The position numbers and the translations under genes are program-made. The notes under the pieces are model-generated. The model was not told the DNA's origin and ran no database searches. It saw only the letters and a program-made list of their open reading frames with translations. DNA of 60,885 nucleotides, from the NCBI RefSeq assembly GCF_000710465.2, contig NZ_JAIZ01000748.1:10704-71588 (forward strand), given 5' to 3'. Source of the DNA: Kitasatospora sp. MBT63 (GTDB taxonomy: Bacteria; Actinomycetota; Actinomycetes; Streptomycetales; Streptomycetaceae). How positions within the stretch are numbered: the stretch's first letter is position 1; each line of letters starts with the position of its first letter. This document shows positions 16,756 through 23,124 of the stretch, in pieces.

Positions 16756-17723
16756 GTGTCGGGGCCTTTCTCTAGCTGGTCGGCGAGGGCATCGGCGATT
16801 GCTGCGGTGGTCTCCGCCGGCTGCCATGCCCACTGCCCGTTGGCGTTGCATTCAAAGAAGTACCAGGCGCCGTCAGGGGTCACGGCGAAGTCGAACGCGC
16901 CGTACACCAGGTCGAGTTTGGCAAGGTAGGCGGCGACCGAACGCGCGACCGCCCCGGGGATCTCGATGGGCGTGCACGTCATCAGGTCTTGCCGGTGGCG
17001 CCAGTCGAGATCGGGGCTGTCGATCCGGACCCCGAACAGGCGGTCACCGACGGCAGTCACCCGCACGTCGAACACCTTCGGCACCTTGGCTTGGAACAGG
17101 TGGGGGCATGCGGACACGGCGTCGGTGATCTCGGCCGGGTCGACCCCGCGCACCCACACCTGTTGCGCGGTTCCCTCCGCGTTCCGGTACCGGCTGTCCC
17201 ACAGTGGTTTGTAGACAGCTCCGCCGGGTTGGTAGGCGCAGAAGTCGCGGGCTTCGTTCGGGTCTGCCGTGATGACAGTGTCCGGGACCAGGAACCCGCA
17301 TCGGGCGGCGGCAGCAAGTTGCGCGGGCTTGTACTCGGCATTGCGGATTCGCCAGGGGTGATTGACGTAGTGTGCTCCGGGAAGGCAAGCAAGGATGCCC
17401 CCAGTGCCCCAGAAGGCTTGCGCACTGATGAACTTCGCGTCGTGCTCGGCGAGTCCGGGCGGCGCTTCGTAGGGCGAGGGTCTGCGGAGCCAGACAGACC
17501 GAACGTCGGTGATGTCGAGTTCCCGGCTCGGCGTGCGCAGGGTGCCCCGCTGTCCGTTCGTACGGTACGTGGCGGACAGCGAGGCACCCGTGTGCAGATC
17601 GGCGCCGGGATCGACACGGACGACCGGTACTCGGCGGTCAGCGAGGATGCGTACCACCACATCGGCCGTCACGTCGTACGGGTTGGTCAGGACCAGTACG
17701 GCCCGGTGTCGACCCCCGGACAT
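16752..17723 (-). CDS. tgmB: ATP-grasp graspetide synthetase (peptide maturase)
   Basis: A 323-residue ATP-grasp ligase that activates side-chain carboxylates of a precursor peptide and joins them to Thr/Ser hydroxyls (omega-esters). Visible features: N-terminal preATP-grasp domain (VLVLTNPYDVTADVVVRIL), the central substrate region VNHPWRIRNAEYKPAQL, the YKPLWD nucleotide-binding Lys, FDVRVTAVGDRLFGVRI, and the metal-binding C-terminal FECNANGQWAW typical of the MvdD/TgmB family. Its ATG overlaps the precursor stop by one base (TGATG). The order precursor-ligase-methyltransferase matches known aspartimidylated graspetide operons. Confidence 0.9.
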   Translation of the reverse strand: MSGGRHRAVLVLTNPYDVTADVVVRILADRRVPVVRVDPGADLHTGASLSATYRTNGQRGTLRTPSRELDITDVRSVWLRRPSPYEAPPGLAEHDAKFISAQAFWGTGGILACLPGAHYVNHPWRIRNAEYKPAQLAAAARCGFLVPDTVITADPNEARDFCAYQPGGAVYKPLWDSRYRNAEGTAQQVWVRGVDPAEITDAVSACPHLFQAKVPKVFDVRVTAVGDRLFGVRIDSPDLDWRHRQDLMTCTPIEIPGAVARSVAAYLAKLDLVYGAFDFAVTPDGAWYFFECNANGQWAWQPAETTAAIADALADQLEKGPDT

Positions 17724-17989
17724 CAGCCCGTGCCCTGGTCCTGGTCGTTGGCCGGGATGCTGTCCATGTCGGTCGTCGGGTTCGCGCCCTGCCCGTCGCC
17801 GCCGCCCGTGCTGGTGGGCGTGCTGGTGTTGGTGCTGGTGCCGTGTGCACCCATCTCAACCGTGCGGCCGTGCTGGTCCACGATCACGGCTATTTGCGTC
17901 TCGGGGTCGATCACGGGGGTATGGGCCGGGATCACCGGGGAATCGGCGTACGGCCCCATGCGGGTGGTTCCCCACGCTGCGGTTGTCAT
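17723..17989 (-). CDS. tgmA: Graspetide precursor peptide (ATP-grasp-modified RiPP)
   Basis: An 88-residue precursor. The leader has the conserved pattern of this family: W6-G, RMGPY, DPETQ at 28-32, V-D-x-x-G, and VEMG-x-HGTS at 44-52. The likely core (about 50-88) is rich in Thr/Ser (T51 to T61, T72, T73, S77) and has only Asp as acidic residue (D65, D74, D76, D82, D84), as expected for Thr/Ser-Asp ester links. The single Asp-Gly pair at 65-66 is the most aspartimide-prone site. GGAGG lies about 11 bases before the ATG. No export or protease gene is nearby. Confidence 0.85.
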   Translation of the reverse strand: MTTAAWGTTRMGPYADSPVIPAHTPVIDPETQIAVIVDQHGRTVEMGAHGTSTNTSTPTSTGGGDGQGANPTTDMDSIPANDQDQGTG

Positions 17990-18035
17990 CTGTTCTGCGC
18001 CTCCGCTTCGCTGGTGGTGCTGACAGGATCAACAG

Positions 18036-18053
18036 CTCGGCCAGGTAGCCGAG
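18036..18053. promoter_or_regulatory. Inverted repeat upstream of the graspetide operon
   Basis: CTCGGC-CAGGTA-GCCGAG, perfect 6-bp arms, about 50 bases upstream of the precursor start and between it and the hairpin at 18062-18113. It is a candidate operator or leader hairpin; I do not see a clean -35/-10 pair. Confidence 0.4.
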
Positions 18054-18061
18054 TTGTGTAA

Positions 18062-18113
18062 TCCCACCCCGACCGGCTCGACCTGTCCAGGGTTGGGGAC
18101 GGCCGGGGTGGGA
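18062..18113 (-). terminator. Hairpin separating upstream operon from graspetide operon
   Basis: TCCCACCCCG...CGGGGTGGGA, perfect 10-bp stem with a 32-base loop. It lies downstream of the minus-strand gene ending at 18229 and upstream of the precursor, so the RiPP operon probably has its own promoter in the 70 bases that follow. Confidence 0.55.
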
Positions 18114-18228
18114 GTCGTGCCCCGTCACGGGCGACCGGGCCTCAACCACGGCTCGGGACGGGAGATTTGGGGCCCGCTCTGGCCCATGGGGAGGGGGAGC
18201 CTCATGGATGGGACGCCAGAGCGGGCGG

Positions 18229-18549
18229 CTAAGTGCGGACGGGGGCTCGGTGGCGTCCTTCCGCCTGTCTGCGGCGTCGCAGGGCCCGGGACCACTGCGC
18301 GACCCGGTGCGCTCGCTGGCCGGCGAGGGTGCCGAGCTGGTGCCAGCGCTGCACAACGGTGAGCCTCTGCCGGAGACCGGCGAGGCACCAGCGGCAGACC
18401 GACAGAGGCAGTTCGGCGCCGTCCAGCTCGGCCCCACCGAGGGGCGTCACGTCCCGCTCGGCGAGGCAGCCCCAGCACAGTCCGGGCAGCCAGGGCAGTC
18501 CCAGCGGCACCTTCGGCAGGGTGCCGGGCTCCATCACGGCACCAATCAC
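18229..18549 (-). CDS. Small protein with two CxxC pairs
   Basis: A 106-residue basic protein. C-W-G-C and C-R-W-C about 27 residues apart can form one zinc site; the C-terminal half is Arg-rich and helical. It starts at a GTG that overlaps the stop of the upstream gene as GTGA, with GAGGAG just before, which decides the start over an ATG five codons later. Third gene of a minus-strand operon (18229-19147). Similar tiny zinc-ribbon proteins are common in streptomycete elements; function unknown. Confidence 0.6.
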   Translation of the reverse strand: MIGAVMEPGTLPKVPLGLPWLPGLCWGCLAERDVTPLGGAELDGAELPLSVCRWCLAGLRQRLTVVQRWHQLGTLAGQRAHRVAQWSRALRRRRQAEGRHRAPVRT

Positions 18550-18803
18550 GGCTGCTCCTCTCGGTGGCCGGAGACGCGCCTCACAGTGAGGCGGATGCGT
18601 CTGCGTCGGCGCCACCGCTCGGCCACGGCAGCGCCGCACGGCACTCCGAGTAGCAGCAGCGGCAGCGCGACCCCGAACCAGAGAGCCTGTCGAACCCCCA
18701 CCGGCTCGGGATCGATCACCAGGACAGCCCCGGACGCGGCACCGGCGGCCACCAGGACGACGCTGATCGTCGCGACGGCCTCGACCCGGCTCGGCAGGCT
18801 CAC
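18546..18803 (-). CDS. Small two-helix membrane protein
   Basis: An 85-residue protein with two predicted membrane helices, VEAVATISVVLVAAGAASGAV (about 7-27) and ALWFGVALPLLLLGVPCGAAV (about 39-59), followed by an Arg-rich tail (ERWRRRRRIR), so both ends probably lie in the cytoplasm. The GTG start overlaps the stop of the preceding gene (GTGA) and its own stop overlaps the next start, marking a tightly coupled operon. Its role is unknown; Spd-like membrane proteins of transfer elements have similar size, but similarity is not evident. Confidence 0.6.
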   Translation of the reverse strand: MSLPSRVEAVATISVVLVAAGAASGAVLVIDPEPVGVRQALWFGVALPLLLLGVPCGAAVAERWRRRRRIRLTVRRVSGHREEQP

Positions 18804-19147
18804 AGCGGTTCCACCTCGGGGACCATGACCATGGCCACGTCGGCCAGCAGTCGGAAGCTCCGGTGGTCGTCGTGGTTCCACTCGTGCTTCCGCGCCCACT
18901 CCCGCATCTCGTCCGTGGTGGGGACCGGGCCCGACTCGGCGCCGCACACGGTGCCGTCCTCGGCCTCGGACCGGCACACCAGGACGTAGGCGGCCGGGTC
19001 TACGTCGGGCCCGTCGTCCTGGCGGAGCCGCCAGTCACCATGCCGGGTGGTTGTCTCGCTCTTGCCGACCCGCCGGGGCCGACAATCCGAGTGCGCCGGG
19101 GCCCACAGTGCTGACCGTTCGGGCGCTTCGGGGGTCTCGCTCATCAT
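18800..19147 (-). CDS. DUF7848-like small protein
   Basis: A 115-residue protein that leads a three-gene operon. Central region VLVCRSEAEDGTVCGAESGPVPTTDEMREWARKHEWNHDDHRSFRL has the C...C-G-A-E-S, W-x-x-x-H pattern of small streptomycete DUF7848 proteins, which are often found in integrative elements and may bind zinc. Two ATGs are adjacent; either could serve. Divergent from the XRE/TPR regulator, with a palindrome array in the gap. Function unknown. Confidence 0.6.
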   Translation of the reverse strand: MMSETPEAPERSALWAPAHSDCRPRRVGKSETTTRHGDWRLRQDDGPDVDPAAYVLVCRSEAEDGTVCGAESGPVPTTDEMREWARKHEWNHDDHRSFRLLADVAMVMVPEVEPL

Positions 19148-19280
19148 CCAGCTTTCTGGCCGTTGGACGCCTTGGCGGGCGTCATGTCGAACCGAACACG
19201 CTCGTTGACGGACGGCACCTCACGATCTCGCAATGGGCTATCCGACTGACGACATTGAACGGTGTCGTTGCACGTCCACA

Positions 19281-19312
19281 GGACTCCACGTTGGTGACTC
19301 CATGTTGGAGTC
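19281..19312. promoter_or_regulatory. Operator-like repeat before the XRE/TPR regulator
   Basis: GACTCCA-TGT-TGGAGTC (19296-19312) is a perfect 7-bp palindrome, and a second copy of its left part, GACTCCACGTTGG, lies just upstream (19282-19294; the matching stretch of the palindrome is GACTCCATGTTGG). The array lies 55-85 bases before the regulator start, probably its own binding site. A TTGACG at 19205-19210 is a possible -35 box in the same gap. Confidence 0.5.
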
Positions 19313-19365
19313 TGCGCACACAGAGTGGGTCTACGATCGGAGCACTCTGCCAGGGGAGCGAACCA

Positions 19366-20652
19366 GTGGACCAGCAACTAGCGGACCCACGCGACGTTGT
19401 CGCGGGCCTACTCGGGGATGAGCGCTTGCTCTCCATCCTTCGGACCAGAGACATGGGCGCCCTGTTCAAGTTGCTCAACACCCGTGGGGTCAGCACTCGG
19501 CGCATCGCAACAGCGGCGGGGATCGGCCAAGGGCGGCTCTACGACTACATGAACGGCCGCTTCCGGGTCGAGAAACTAGCGGTCTTTGAGCAGATCGCCG
19601 ACGCTTTCCACATCCCGGGCGCTCTGCTGGGACTCGCCCGGCGTCCATGGGAGGCAGCCGCGCAGGCAGCGCCGTACCACACACCGCTCGGCGAAGTGCT
19701 CGCCGACTCGGACGATCTCTCAGCGATGGACGCTTTCCGGAACGCGGACCGGCAAGCCGGGGGCGGACGGCTCTACAGCGCAGTGGTTCGGCACCTGACA
19801 GCCAGCGTCGCGCCCCGCTTAGTCGACGGGGCGTCCGGCCCTGTGGTGTTCGGGGCGGCCGCCGCGCTTACGGAAATGGCCGGCTGGATGGCCCACGACT
19901 CAGGGCAAGATGATCTCGCTGCGGCGCACTTCTCGAAGGCGCTGCCGCTCGCGCGAACCTCTGGCGACCTACCTCTAGCCGCACACGTCGCCGCCAGCAG
20001 CAGCCACCTTGCGCTACAGACCGGCGATCCACGGCAGGCAGTTCACTGGGCGCTGGTCGGGGTCGAGCTTGCGCGCTCCGGGCCGCACCTGCCAAGCCTC
20101 ATGGCTCGGTTGCATACCATGCATGCCCGCGCCCTTGCAGCTACAGGGCAGTACGCTCCGGCGACCGCCGCTCTTGATCAGGCGAGTGTGTCTCTTGAGC
20201 TTGGTGCAGACGACGATCACCCGTGGCTCTCGCCGTTCGATCACGCGACTCTCGCGAGCGAATCCGCGCTTGCCCTCGGGGACTTGGGGATAGTCGAATC
20301 CGCGCTTACGTACGCGGAGCAAGCCGTTAGCCTGCGCGAGGAAGGCCGAGCCCGATCGCTGGCCCTGAGTCGGATCACGCTCGCCTCGCTGCACGTCAGG
20401 CGAGGCGACCTAGATTCCGCCGTTGGCGTTGGGGTCGAACTTCTCGCGACCAGCCCCACCATGGGGTCGGTCCGGGTGGTTCAACAGCTTGACGGGCTTC
20501 GTGATCAGCTGAGCCAGCACACCACCTACCGCCCCGTTTGTGAGTATCTGGCACGATTCGATGATGCGCGCCGTATGAGGGCGCTGCTGCTCGCCGACAT
20601 CATGCCGCAGCAAAGGGGAGGAACCGGCATTGACGACACCGCCCACACCTGA
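19366..20652 (+). CDS. XRE-type regulator with TPR domain
   Basis: A 428-residue protein: helix-turn-helix at about 35-75 (STRRIATAAGIGQGRLYDYMNGRFRVEKLAVFEQIADAF) and 300 residues of tetratricopeptide-like helical pairs (for example AAHFSKALPLARTSG, HWALVGVELARSG, ALTYAEQAVSLRE). The start is GTG with GGGGAG seven bases upstream. Proteins of this layout often sense a peptide or nucleotide signal. The Nudix gene begins inside its 3' end (23-base overlap), so the two are co-expressed, and a perfect palindrome precedes it. It may control the element, the RiPP operon or both. Confidence 0.75.
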   Translation: MDQQLADPRDVVAGLLGDERLLSILRTRDMGALFKLLNTRGVSTRRIATAAGIGQGRLYDYMNGRFRVEKLAVFEQIADAFHIPGALLGLARRPWEAAAQAAPYHTPLGEVLADSDDLSAMDAFRNADRQAGGGRLYSAVVRHLTASVAPRLVDGASGPVVFGAAAALTEMAGWMAHDSGQDDLAAAHFSKALPLARTSGDLPLAAHVAASSSHLALQTGDPRQAVHWALVGVELARSGPHLPSLMARLHTMHARALAATGQYAPATAALDQASVSLELGADDDHPWLSPFDHATLASESALALGDLGIVESALTYAEQAVSLREEGRARSLALSRITLASLHVRRGDLDSAVGVGVELLATSPTMGSVRVVQQLDGLRDQLSQHTTYRPVCEYLARFDDARRMRALLLADIMPQQRGGTGIDDTAHT

Positions 20653-21148
20653 CGACCCGAAAGCGTGGAACGCCTACCTAGCCGAGGGCAATGCCAAACA
20701 AGCGCGGAAGCGAGTTGCCGTTGACCTGATCATCCGCGACCAACGCGGCCGGGTGCTGGTGGTCAACCCCAGCTACAAACCTGACTGGGACCTGCCAGGT
20801 GGCATGGTTGAAGCCAACGAGTCTCCCGAGGAGGCAGGGCGGCGCGAGGTGCGCGAGGAACTAGGGCTGCACCTCACACCCGGCCGGCTCCTCGCAGTGG
20901 AGTGGGTTCCCCCGCACGGCCCTTGGGACGATCAGCTTGCCTTCATCCTGGATGGTGGCGAGCTGTCCGCCGGACAGTCTGCCCAACTCCGGCCACATGA
21001 TGATGAGTTGTCAGAGCTAGCCATGATGGAACCCGCCGAAGCTCGTGCGTTGCTCCGCCCTCGCTTGCACTCGCGCTTTGACGCTGCACTTTCGGCGCTG
21101 ACCGACGGCCACGCCCGATACCTGAGCGATGGTCGCCCAATTTGCTGA
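20630..21148 (+). CDS. Nudix hydrolase
   Basis: A 172-residue Nudix enzyme, which hydrolyses a nucleoside diphosphate linked to another group. The full Nudix box is present, beginning GGMVEANESPEEAGRREV and ending REELGL (about residues 62-85). The start is TTG, supported by GGGGAGG eight bases before; it overlaps the regulator gene by 23 bases. Streptomycete XRE/TPR-Nudix pairs recur, so the product may remove or make a nucleotide signal read by the regulator (inference). A strong hairpin follows the stop. Confidence 0.85.
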   Translation: MTTPPTPDDPKAWNAYLAEGNAKQARKRVAVDLIIRDQRGRVLVVNPSYKPDWDLPGGMVEANESPEEAGRREVREELGLHLTPGRLLAVEWVPPHGPWDDQLAFILDGGELSAGQSAQLRPHDDELSELAMMEPAEARALLRPRLHSRFDAALSALTDGHARYLSDGRPIC

Positions 21149-21155
21149 CCTCAGG

Positions 21156-21187
21156 GCCCCGCCACCCTGCTGATGGGGTGACGGGGC
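21156..21187 (+). terminator. Hairpin after the regulator-Nudix operon
   Basis: GCCCCGCCACCC-tgctgatg-GGGTGACGGGGC: 12-bp stem with one mismatch, starting 8 bases past the stop. Confidence 0.75.
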
Positions 21188-21197
21188 TTCCTCACGC

Positions 21198-21476
21198 TTA
21201 CGCCGCGAGGGCGGCCAGCTCGGCGACCAGGGCCCGGGCGTGTCGGACCGTGGTCACGAAGGTGAAACCGGCCGGGGTCGGCTGGTCCGCCATACGGTCG
21301 ATCAGGTAGACACCTCACCCGGGAGGTAGGTCCCGCTGAGAGGGGATCCAGCGGACGGACATGCCGTAGCGCTCGGTGATTCCGGCTCGCACCAGGACGG
21401 ACGCGAGTCGGAACATGATCCCGTACGCGTCGTCCTCGGTGTCCTCAGACACCATGAAGTGCCGGTGCGCGGTCAT
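21198..21476 (-). pseudogene. Small element gene broken by an in-frame TGA
   Basis: The frame starts at ATG (MTAHRHFMVSEDTEDDAYG, with TGAGG upstream), meets TGA at 21315-21317 after SQRDLPPG, and then continues in the same frame with VYLIDRMADQPTPAGFTFV and 20 more residues to TAA. Read through, it gives one well-formed protein of about 92 residues, so the TGA looks like a single-base nonsense change. A restart at the ATG in LIDRM would give only 31 residues. Function unknown. Confidence 0.55.
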
Positions 21477-21486
21477 GCGGCCAGCC

Positions 21487-21579
21487 TCAGAGTCTCGCCG
21501 GCCTCGTGTCGCTGCTCGGGCCCTCGCGGTACCCGAGATCAGCCGAAGCGGCATTGATCATTGCGTCAACAGTGCCCAT
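21487..21579 (-). pseudogene. N-terminal stub of a CHAP/lysin-type protein
   Basis: A 30-codon ORF with a strong GGGGGA site before its ATG. It encodes MGTVDAMINAASADLGYREG, the usual start of actinophage CHAP or amidase endolysins (xGYREG), but stops after 30 residues, before any catalytic Cys or His. I read it as a truncated phage lysis gene. Confidence 0.45.
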
Positions 21580-21608
21580 TGGTTCCCCCTGTGTTCGGGC
21601 ATGAAACA

Positions 21609-21635
21609 GCCCCGCCGGATCGGCCCGGTCGGGGC
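21609..21635 (-). terminator. Hairpin
   Basis: GCCCCG-ccggatcggcccggt-CGGGGC, 6-bp perfect outer stem with inner CCG/CGG pairing possible; it lies upstream of the lysin stub and could end a transcript from an older, now lost, gene on the minus strand. Confidence 0.4.
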
Positions 21636-21801
21636 AGGTGAGTGAGAGCGGACGGCTACGCGAGCCCCGCCCAGAAACGGTTCGCGCCGTTCTCAATGGC
21701 GCTGACCGTGACCGCGGGATAGGCCTGATGGACTAACCAGGGCTGCCCATTTGCAGCAAGTGCTGTAACTGCAACAGCTACATGCCGAATAGAATGCAGC
21801 C

Positions 21802-22212
21802 ATGAATGGGACCGAGGCGTACTACCTGGCGACGGCCACCGTAATTCCACTATTACTGGTGGCGTATCTATTTAGCATGGATGCACTTGGCACACTTAGG
21901 GAGCTTGCGGGATTCCCGGATAATAAGTTCAAGGCATATCTGGTGGCCCTTGGAAGGATCGCTCCGTTTGCTGCCCTCTTTGGGGCGCTTAGCGGAGGGA
22001 CGGCCTGCCTTCTTGCCCTTTACTCGGGAAAGCCAACTCCCACTAACGCTCTTTGGAGCATTATTGGGCTGATGTGTCTCTTGGTGGCAGGCTTCGTCCA
22101 TCTACTTCTTGTTATCCTTCGGGAGACCTACAAATCCGGACTGACCGCCAATCCTAACATGGTGCAAAATTGCGATCAATGCCCGCATCGGTGCCCTAAC
22201 GTAGGGGAATGA
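21802..22212 (+). CDS. Small membrane protein with C-terminal Cys motif, low GC
   Basis: A 136-residue membrane protein with three likely helices: about 5-25 (ATATVIPLLLVAYLFSMDAL), 50-73 and 85-106 (LWSIIGLMCLLVAGFVHLLLVI). The cytoplasmic or external tail ends in C-D-Q-C-P-H-R-C, which could bind a metal. The codons use many A/T third positions, unlike the flanking chromosome, a sign of recent transfer. It is not recognisable as a known holin or spd protein. No strong ribosome binding site; start is the first ATG. Confidence 0.6.
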   Translation: MNGTEAYYLATATVIPLLLVAYLFSMDALGTLRELAGFPDNKFKAYLVALGRIAPFAALFGALSGGTACLLALYSGKPTPTNALWSIIGLMCLLVAGFVHLLLVILRETYKSGLTANPNMVQNCDQCPHRCPNVGE

Positions 22213-22219
22213 TGAAATG

Positions 22220-22336
22220 CTAAGGGCGGCCAAGTAGTTCGCGGATCCGTGTTTGCAGCTCGGCGTTTTCGGCCCGCAGCGCGCGGACCTCGGCCACTAG
22301 GGTCTAAACCTCCTGGTCCAGCCGCTCGAAGGCCCC
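22220..22336 (-). pseudogene. Coiled-coil fragment interrupted by TAG
   Basis: On the minus strand the frame reads FERLDQEV, TAG (22304-22306), then TLVAEVRALRAENAELQ and RIRELLGRP to a stop. The two halves make one continuous heptad pattern, so the TAG replaces what was probably a Glu codon. No start codon remains upstream, where it runs into the divergent terminase gene. A fossil of a small coiled-coil protein. Confidence 0.4.
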
Positions 22337-22340
22337 CGGA

Positions 22341-22757
22341 ATGGCGACGGGGCACGCGAACGGCCCGGCCGACGAGACCGCCCCGGTGGTCTACGAAGGC
22401 CGCGCGCCCCGCGCGCCGGCTCACCTCAAGCGGGTCGGCAAAGAGGTCTGGCGGACCGTCTGGCAGGCTGGTAGCGGCGCGTACAGCCCGGAGACGGACC
22501 GGTACGTGATCCTGCGGTACTGCGAGCCTCACGACCGCCGCGCGCACCTTCTCGCGACTGTCGAGAATGACGGCCTGATGGCCGTCGGGTCCACCGGTCA
22601 GCCGGTGGAGCACCCCGCGATGCGGTACGTCGAATCAACCGAGAAGGAACTACGGGCGATCGCGACCGTAATCGGCTTCACGCCGGAAGCCCGGATGCGT
22701 CTGGGACTCGTTGCCGTCGAAGCCCGCCGAGTGGCCACCAGTCCGGAAGACTTTTAG
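22341..22757 (+). CDS. P27-family phage terminase small subunit
   Basis: A 138-residue protein resembling the small terminase subunit that recognises phage DNA for packaging: LKRVGKEVWRTVWQAGSGAYSPETDRYVILRYCEPHDRR, then VENDGLMAVGSTGQPVEHPAMRYVESTEKELRAI and GFTPEARMRLG, the order seen in actinophage P27-type proteins. The family C-terminus is about complete. No large subunit follows; the next genes are a minus-strand ORF and the integrase. A lone TerS is a feature of phage satellites, which use it to redirect a helper's packaging; that role here is inference. Confidence 0.75.
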   Translation: MATGHANGPADETAPVVYEGRAPRAPAHLKRVGKEVWRTVWQAGSGAYSPETDRYVILRYCEPHDRRAHLLATVENDGLMAVGSTGQPVEHPAMRYVESTEKELRAIATVIGFTPEARMRLGLVAVEARRVATSPEDF

Positions 22758-22788
22758 TGCTCCCTGCATCTGCTCTTCGGTGGCGAAG

Positions 22789-23028
22789 CTAGCGGGGAGG
22801 CTTCTTTTGTAGGGCAGTTCCATATGCAATGAAACTGATGCCTCCCGGCGGACCTCCGCCACCTACTGCCGAGATCCGCACTCCGGTAATTAGGTATGCG
22901 CCAGCATTTTGGGCACTCTCGGACATCTCCTTTAGTGCGTCATGGATTTCGGGACCGTGTCCGAGGGCCAGCCAGGCAAGCGTGTCATCAGGGTGATCTT
23001 GCACAGTCAGCATTGGCAGATTACTCAT
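22789..23028 (-). CDS. Hypothetical protein (79 aa)
   Basis: A 79-residue protein (MSNLPMLTVQDHPDDTLAW...), compositionally lower in GC than the flanks. GAGGAG lies directly before the ATG, closer than ideal. It has no membrane helix; the middle is Gly/Pro-rich (SAVGGGGPPGGISF). It lies between the terminase small subunit and the integrase. I do not recognise it. Confidence 0.4.
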   Translation of the reverse strand: MSNLPMLTVQDHPDDTLAWLALGHGPEIHDALKEMSESAQNAGAYLITGVRISAVGGGGPPGGISFIAYGTALQKKPPR

Positions 23029-23124
23029 CTCCTCAACTTAGTTTGCGCCTGTCGGCGACGCCTCACGGGTGAACCGAACCGGTGATTGCACTACCACGCG
23101 AGGGTGCCCTCACTGTGTGCCGCG

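Noticed and set aside
21315..21317. TGA as a selenocysteine codon
   Set aside because: The surrounding residues show no redox motif and no selenocysteine-insertion hairpin or Sel genes were seen; a nonsense mutation is simpler.
21661..21800. Minus-strand frame ending ...SAIENGANRFWAGLA
   Set aside because: It looks protein-like and has lower GC, but has no start or ribosome binding site and cannot be matched to a family; at most a remnant.
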